Source: Variovorax sp. Sphag1AA (GTDB taxonomy: Bacteria > Pseudomonadota > Gammaproteobacteria > Burkholderiales > Burkholderiaceae_C). Taken from it: 64,000 bases of DNA. Location of the stretch: NCBI RefSeq assembly GCF_014192575.1, contig NZ_JACHYC010000007.1:248001-312000 (forward strand), given 5' to 3'. Numbering within the stretch: position 1 is the first letter of the stretch; each line of letters begins with the position of its first letter. The notes beneath the pieces were generated by a model that worked only from the letters and a program-made list of their open reading frames with translations, was not told the origin of the DNA and did not search any database. Shown piece by piece: positions 60,164 to 64,000 of the stretch. A program made the translations under genes and the position numbers.

Positions 60164-61900
60164 TCAAGCCTCGGACTCTGTGCCGAGACCGATCTGCGCA
60201 AGGCGCTTGTACAGGTAAGAGCGCGAAATTCCCAACTCAGTAGCCACGCGCTTCTTGTTGCCGTTGAACTTGGCCATCGCTTGCCGGATGAGTTGCTCCT
60301 CCACCTGTTCGACCGCACTGCTCACACGCATCGGCTGACGCGGCGCGCCGGGCGCCGCAGAAGGGGAGGCGCTTTGCGCAGGCGCAGCCACTAGCTGAGA
60401 GGATTCTTCCGGCCCCGTGTCAATCATGCCGAAGTCACTGGGCTCGATGACCTCTGAGTCGCTGAAGATCGCCGCGCGCTCTACGGTGTGCATCAGTTGG
60501 CGTACATTGCCGGGCCAGCGCTGGGATTGCAGGAACGCAATGGCGGTGTCGGAGACCCTTTTTGCACGCTGGCCGTGCCGTTCAGCGAATTGATTCAGCG
60601 CCAGTTCCACGAGCATCGGAATGTCCTCGAGGCGCTCCCGAAGAGATGGGAGGCGAATGGTGACGCCGCCAATCCGATAGAAGAGGTCAAGGCGGAATGT
60701 GCCATCCGCAATCATCGCCTCGAAGTTGCGGTTGCTCGCACTGATGAGGCGGAAGTTCGAGCGTCGCACTTCGTTGCCCCCTACGCGCTGGAAAGTGCCG
60801 TCCTGCAAAACTCGAAGCAACTTGACCTGGACGTCTGCCGGCATATCGCCTGCTTCGTCGAAGAAAAGGCTGCCACCATCGGCCTGCTCAATCTTTCCCT
60901 TACGCCCCTTGCGCTCGGCACCGGTGAAGGAGCCCGCCTCGTAGCCAAAGAGCTCGCTTTCGACCAGTGTGGCCGGCAAGGCCGCGGCGTTCACCATCAC
61001 CATCGTGCCGTCGCGTCTGGGGCTGAGTTTGTGAATCGCGTGAGCGGCCAGTTCCTTGCCGGTACCACTCTCGCCCGTGAGGAGGACCGGTACGTCGAGC
61101 GGCGCCACCTTCACGATCTGTTGCTTCAGCCGCTGCATGGCCTGACTGTCACCGACCATCTGGTCCAAACCGTAGCTTCGGTTGCGAAGGTCGTTGAGTT
61201 CCCGGCGGTAGTAGGCGACCTCGGATTTCAGTTTGGAAACCTCGTTGGACAGCGCTTGGAGTTGCTCCGGGCCCTTGAACATGATCTGCCCGATGGCGCC
61301 GACCAATTCGCCCCGTGTGTTGCGAATCGGATGACGGGCTACGACGCGTGTGATTCCGCGCATTTCGTGCAGGAGGCCGATCTCAGCTTTTCCGGTCTCG
61401 ACCACGTGCTGGAGACGGGAGTTTTCTATGACCTCGGTGGTGTGGCGTCCTATGCCACCGCCGGGTCGCAGCCCGAAGAACCGCTCATGGACGGGGCTCA
61501 TGTAGCGCACGATGGCATTCTGGTCGACCACCGCCAGCGCTTCGAAGGGATTGGTGAGAAAGTGCGCAAAGATGTCGCCCGCAAAGTCGACCGAGCCCAC
61601 GAATTCGAATAGCGGATCTCGGCCATCGCGCTCCATGGCGACCAGCACGGTCCCATCAGAGCCGGGAAGGACCACGACAACGATGTGTTGGTCATCTGGT
61701 CCGTCGACTGCGAAGAGGCGGCGTTGTCGGCGGCGGGCATCTTGCCACGCTGCCATGATCCGACCCGCCGCCTCCGATTGCTGAGCAATGCCGCTTGCGG
61801 CCAGCTGATTGCCGTCTGGCCCGATGACCAGCACGCCGCGCAGATCTTTGAGGGACGCGGCCTTGGCGCTGCTTGTGTCTTGTGTCTCCATTGAGGGCAT
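60164..61900 (-). CDS. Sigma-54-dependent transcriptional activator (bEBP) with PAS-like sensor
   Basis: 578-residue enhancer-binding protein that would activate RpoN promoters. An N-terminal sensor (1-112) and PAS-like domain (about 113-210, FLTNPFEALAVVDQNAIVRY) lead through a coiled coil (211-242) to the AAA+ domain: Walker A GESGTGKE (276-283), sigma-54-contact loop GSFTGA (323-328, usually GAFTGA) and Walker B FFDEA (346-350). A Fis-type HTH closes the protein (NKKRVATELGISRSYLYKRL, about 550-571). No receiver domain, so a ligand rather than a kinase probably controls it. Only activator of this class in the window; likely master of the sigma-54 promoters listed here. Confidence 0.94.
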   Translation of the reverse strand: MPSMETQDTSSAKAASLKDLRGVLVIGPDGNQLAASGIAQQSEAAGRIMAAWQDARRRQRRLFAVDGPDDQHIVVVVLPGSDGTVLVAMERDGRDPLFEFVGSVDFAGDIFAHFLTNPFEALAVVDQNAIVRYMSPVHERFFGLRPGGGIGRHTTEVIENSRLQHVVETGKAEIGLLHEMRGITRVVARHPIRNTRGELVGAIGQIMFKGPEQLQALSNEVSKLKSEVAYYRRELNDLRNRSYGLDQMVGDSQAMQRLKQQIVKVAPLDVPVLLTGESGTGKELAAHAIHKLSPRRDGTMVMVNAAALPATLVESELFGYEAGSFTGAERKGRKGKIEQADGGSLFFDEAGDMPADVQVKLLRVLQDGTFQRVGGNEVRRSNFRLISASNRNFEAMIADGTFRLDLFYRIGGVTIRLPSLRERLEDIPMLVELALNQFAERHGQRAKRVSDTAIAFLQSQRWPGNVRQLMHTVERAAIFSDSEVIEPSDFGMIDTGPEESSQLVAAPAQSASPSAAPGAPRQPMRVSSAVEQVEEQLIRQAMAKFNGNKKRVATELGISRSYLYKRLAQIGLGTESEA

Positions 61901-61923
61901 GATACTTCTGTTGAATTGAGGCC

Positions 61924-61940
61924 TGTCTTCGGGAAAGACA
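61924..61940. promoter_or_regulatory. 17-bp perfect palindrome, putative UAS of the activator
   Basis: TGTCTT-CGGGA-AAGACA, perfect 6-bp arms. It lies 24 bp upstream of the activator start codon and 85 bp upstream of the divergent -24 element, fit both for autoregulation and for activation of the CaiB operon. Confidence 0.75.
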
Positions 61941-62024
61941 CGAAACCGGTCGCTGACGAGGAATATCCTGCACGGAAGGCCTGGGAAGGCCCTGTTTTCG
62001 CCGTTTCGCGCTGCGAAGGCGACG

Positions 62025-62040
62025 TGGCACACCGCTTGCA
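62025..62040 (+). promoter_or_regulatory. Sigma-54 -24/-12 promoter for the CaiB/crotonase operon
   Basis: TGGCAC-ACCGC-TTGCA, full consensus with GG-N10-GC. Predicted start about 62051, two bases before the ATG at 62053, again implying a leaderless or nearly leaderless mRNA. Confidence 0.85.
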
Positions 62041-62052
62041 CAAAGCAATGCA

Positions 62053-63297
62053 ATGTCCACGCCCGAATCCACACTTCCATTTACCGGCCTTCCGCTGCGG
62101 TCCGCCCCGGCGCTCGACCTGCTCGCGGGCGTGAAGGTCCTCGATCTCACCTCATCAGTTGCAGGACCCTATGCCGGCCAACTCCTGGCCGACATGGGGG
62201 CCACGGTGGTGAAGGTGGAAAAACCCAAGGGCGGCGATGACGCGCGCGCCTGGGGCCCTCCTTTTTTGCATGGGGAGTCGCTCTGGTTCATGAGCGTCAA
62301 TCGCGGCAAGCAGAGTTTGACTCTCGACATCGCCGTACCTCAAGGCCAGGAAATCTTGAAGCAGCTGGTGGCGCAGTGCGACGTGGTCCTGCTGAACCTG
62401 GTGGCGCGCGCGCAGCGCAAGCTGGGTCTGGATGCCGCGTCGCTTCGGCCCCTCAATCCACGGCTCATTCACGTCTCCGTGAGCGGCTTCGGTCTGCAAG
62501 GCAGCCGTGCGGATCTGCCGTGCTATGACCTGATCGCAGAGGGCTACTCCAGCGTGATGGACCTCACCGGGGAGCCGGAAAACGGCCCTCAGAAAGTCGG
62601 CACGCCGGCTGCTGATCTCCTGGCCGGAAGCGATGCGGCGATGGCCGTGCTGGCGGCGTTGCTCAGGCGCGAGCGCGAAGGAAAGGGCTGCGACATCGAC
62701 ATTTCCATGGTCGAGAGCATGTCGCGCTTCATGACGCCCAAGCTCATGCCCTACCTGGGGTCCGGGGACCTGGCTCGCCGCGCCGGCGGTCGCGATAGCG
62801 TGATCGCGATCTATCAAGTTTTCGAAACCGCCGATGGTCCGATGACATTGGGGTTGGGCAATGACGCGATCTGGAAGCGCTTCTGGGAGGCGGTAGGCCG
62901 CCCGGAGGTAGCAGCTGAGCCGGAATTCGCGAGCAACGCGCAGCGCCGCGCCAAGCGCGACGACATCGTGAAGGTCATTGCCGAACTTCTGCAGACGCAG
63001 CCGCGCGCTCATTGGCTGGCGCTGCTCGCGAAGGCCCGCGTGCCGGCCGGCCCGATCCAGCGAGTCGACGAGGTCGCGCAAGACCCAGCGCTGCACGAGT
63101 CCGGATTCATCTACCGCGCCCAAGGCCCGCGCGGGGACATCCCGCAGGTTGGCCTGGGCATCCGCTTCGACGGCCGCACCGAAGGGACCAACGCTCCGCC
63201 GCCGAAGCTCGGCGCCCATACCGAACAGATTCTCAGCGCGTGGCTTCAGTGCGATGCCACGCGCATCGAGCAACTCCGAGCCCAACAGATCATTTGA
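62053..63297 (+). CDS. CaiB/BaiF family (class III) CoA-transferase
   Basis: 414-residue CoA-transferase. GVKVLDLTSSVAGPYAGQLL and ADMGATVVKVEKPKGGDDAR form the N-terminal signature; the catalytic Asp is in LPCYDLIAEGYSSVMD. About 25 residues precede the signature; no alternative start with a better ribosome site is seen, and the predicted mRNA start is almost at the ATG. Twelve bases separate it from the MenB/BadI-like crotonase, so activation of an acid and its next reaction are coupled. Divergent from the activator. Confidence 0.92.
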   Translation: MSTPESTLPFTGLPLRSAPALDLLAGVKVLDLTSSVAGPYAGQLLADMGATVVKVEKPKGGDDARAWGPPFLHGESLWFMSVNRGKQSLTLDIAVPQGQEILKQLVAQCDVVLLNLVARAQRKLGLDAASLRPLNPRLIHVSVSGFGLQGSRADLPCYDLIAEGYSSVMDLTGEPENGPQKVGTPAADLLAGSDAAMAVLAALLRREREGKGCDIDISMVESMSRFMTPKLMPYLGSGDLARRAGGRDSVIAIYQVFETADGPMTLGLGNDAIWKRFWEAVGRPEVAAEPEFASNAQRRAKRDDIVKVIAELLQTQPRAHWLALLAKARVPAGPIQRVDEVAQDPALHESGFIYRAQGPRGDIPQVGLGIRFDGRTEGTNAPPPKLGAHTEQILSAWLQCDATRIEQLRAQQII

Positions 63298-63309
63298 GAG
63301 GACGACGCC

Positions 63310-64000
63310 ATGCAGTTCGAAGAAATCACCTACCGTGAAGAAGGCCCCATCGGCATCCTCACGCTCAACCGTCCGCAGGACGGGAACATGTTTACCGAGC
63401 GGATGTGCCATGAGATCCGCGATTGCATCAATGAGATCCGACGCGAGACTCGCACGCGTGTGATCGTGCTGACCGGCGCTGGCGACAAGGTCTTCTGCAC
63501 CGGCGGCAAGAAGGATGGCATGGAGGCCACCACGCTGTACGCAGGCACGCTTCCGACATTGGAGATGTACGAATCGATCGACCGTCTGCAAAAGCCTGTC
63601 ATCGCGATGGTCAATGGATTCGCGGTGGGCGGCGGCAATGTGCTGCACGTCGTGTGCGACATCACCATCGCCAAGGAGAGCGCCATCTTCCGCCAAGTGG
63701 GCCCGATGGTCGGCAGCTTCGACGGTGGCTACGGCACCTGGTATCTGGAAGACCTCATCGGCAAGAAGCGGGCGAAGGAGATGTGGTATCGCAATCCCAA
63801 GCTCACCGCGCGCGAGGCGCTCGACTGGGGTCTGGTGAATCACGTCGTGCCGGACGAGCAACTCTGGGAGTTCACCAAGAAGATCGCCCTGGAGATCGCG
63901 GACCGCGGGGCCTTTGCCTTGGCCTCGATCAAGGCGTCCTTCAACGCCCGCCATGGCGGTGTATCCGGGCTTTCGCGCATGGCGCACGACCTGCTGCTGC
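63310..64000 (+). CDS. MenB/BadI-like crotonase (ring-forming or ring-opening acyl-CoA enzyme), 3' partial
   Basis: The first 230 residues are visible; the gene runs off the window. GAGAGGA precedes the ATG at 63310. Crotonase oxyanion segments VFCTGGKK and VNGFAVGGGNVLH are followed by GPMVGSFDGGYG and LIGKKRAKEMWY, which are distinctive of dihydroxynaphthoyl-CoA synthase (MenB) and 2-ketocyclohexanecarboxyl-CoA hydrolase (BadI). No men genes are near, and it is in an operon with a CoA-transferase under a sigma-54 promoter, so a BadI-like cleavage of a cyclic keto-acyl-CoA is the better guess. A plain hydratase remains possible. Confidence 0.85.
   Translation, partial: MQFEEITYREEGPIGILTLNRPQDGNMFTERMCHEIRDCINEIRRETRTRVIVLTGAGDKVFCTGGKKDGMEATTLYAGTLPTLEMYESIDRLQKPVIAMVNGFAVGGGNVLHVVCDITIAKESAIFRQVGPMVGSFDGGYGTWYLEDLIGKKRAKEMWYRNPKLTAREALDWGLVNHVVPDEQLWEFTKKIALEIADRGAFALASIKASFNARHGGVSGLSRMAHDLLL

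Noticed and set aside
62155..63987. 610-codon minus-strand frame opposite the CaiB and MenB/BadI-like genes
   Set aside because: Antisense shadow with Arg/His/Leu-rich composition and no domain.
1..64000. CRISPR arrays, tRNA/rRNA genes, insertion sequences, integrases, prophage genes
   Set aside because: Looked for regular direct repeats, conserved RNA segments and transposase or integrase motifs; none were found.

Overview
The window is high-GC DNA from a betaproteobacterium, most likely of the order Burkholderiales (Variovorax/Comamonadaceae or Alcaligenaceae-like). The clues are four intact periplasmic Bug/TctC-type binding proteins, a Burkholderiales-type trimeric porin, a three-gene pntAA-pntAB-pntB transhydrogenase operon, and many CaiB/BaiF CoA-transferases, SDRs and acyl-CoA enzymes. 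It reads as a catabolic and uptake region with a short stretch of housekeeping-like genes (gpmA, pnt, about 46.6-50.2 kb). No rRNA, tRNA, CRISPR array, insertion sequence or phage gene was seen.

Layout. 0-4 kb: aldehyde dehydrogenase (cut by the window edge), aldo/keto reductase, and an M20 amidohydrolase whose signal peptide is broken by an amber codon. 4.6-10.8 kb: a tandem-fused 3-hydroxyisobutyrate-dehydrogenase-like protein, a Bug protein, a type-B carboxylesterase and an SDR. 11-19.8 kb: an ABC binding protein, a TAXI receptor, a hydrolase, two PQQ-dependent dehydrogenases and an SDR. 20-30.4 kb: GMC alcohol oxidoreductase, amidohydrolase, a complete Liv-type ABC transporter (HMGF), and a divergent operon of aldehyde dehydrogenase, binding protein and SDR. 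30.7-39.4 kb: LeuC/LeuD-like isomerase, CMD-like protein, CaiB transferase, three Bug proteins and a shikimate-dehydrogenase-like protein. 39.6-46.5 kb: truncated LysR gene, porin, AraC and LysR regulators, a broken SDR gene and an aldo/keto reductase. 46.6-53 kb: gpmA, pnt operon, thiolase and 3-hydroxyacyl-CoA dehydrogenase. 53.2-64 kb: dienoyl-CoA-reductase-like SDR, crotonase, three consecutive pseudogenes (acyl-CoA dehydrogenase, crotonase, Bug), quinone-oxidoreductase-like protein, two CaiB transferases, one sigma-54 activator, and a MenB/BadI-like crotonase cut by the end of the window.

The main discovery is regulatory. Reading the intergenic regions by eye shows at least ten strong sigma-54 (RpoN) -24/-12 elements with exact GG-N10-GC spacing, plus several weaker ones, in front of most catabolic and uptake operons between 6.5 and 62 kb. 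Many are accompanied, about 30-120 bp upstream of the -24 element, by a 17-bp inverted repeat of the form TGT-N11-ACA. Three copies are perfect palindromes (TGTCNT-N5-ANGACA). One perfect copy lies between the only sigma-54 activator gene in the window (60164-61900) and its divergent CaiB neighbour. The simplest reading is one sigma-54 regulon run by this activator.

The genes with these promoters can be ordered into a plausible route: ester hydrolysis (esterase), alcohol oxidation (GMC), aldehyde oxidation (ALDH), CoA activation by transfer (three CaiB proteins), and beta-oxidation-like steps including a MenB/BadI-like enzyme, fed by Liv-type ABC and Bug-type uptake. The substrate cannot be named from sequence alone.
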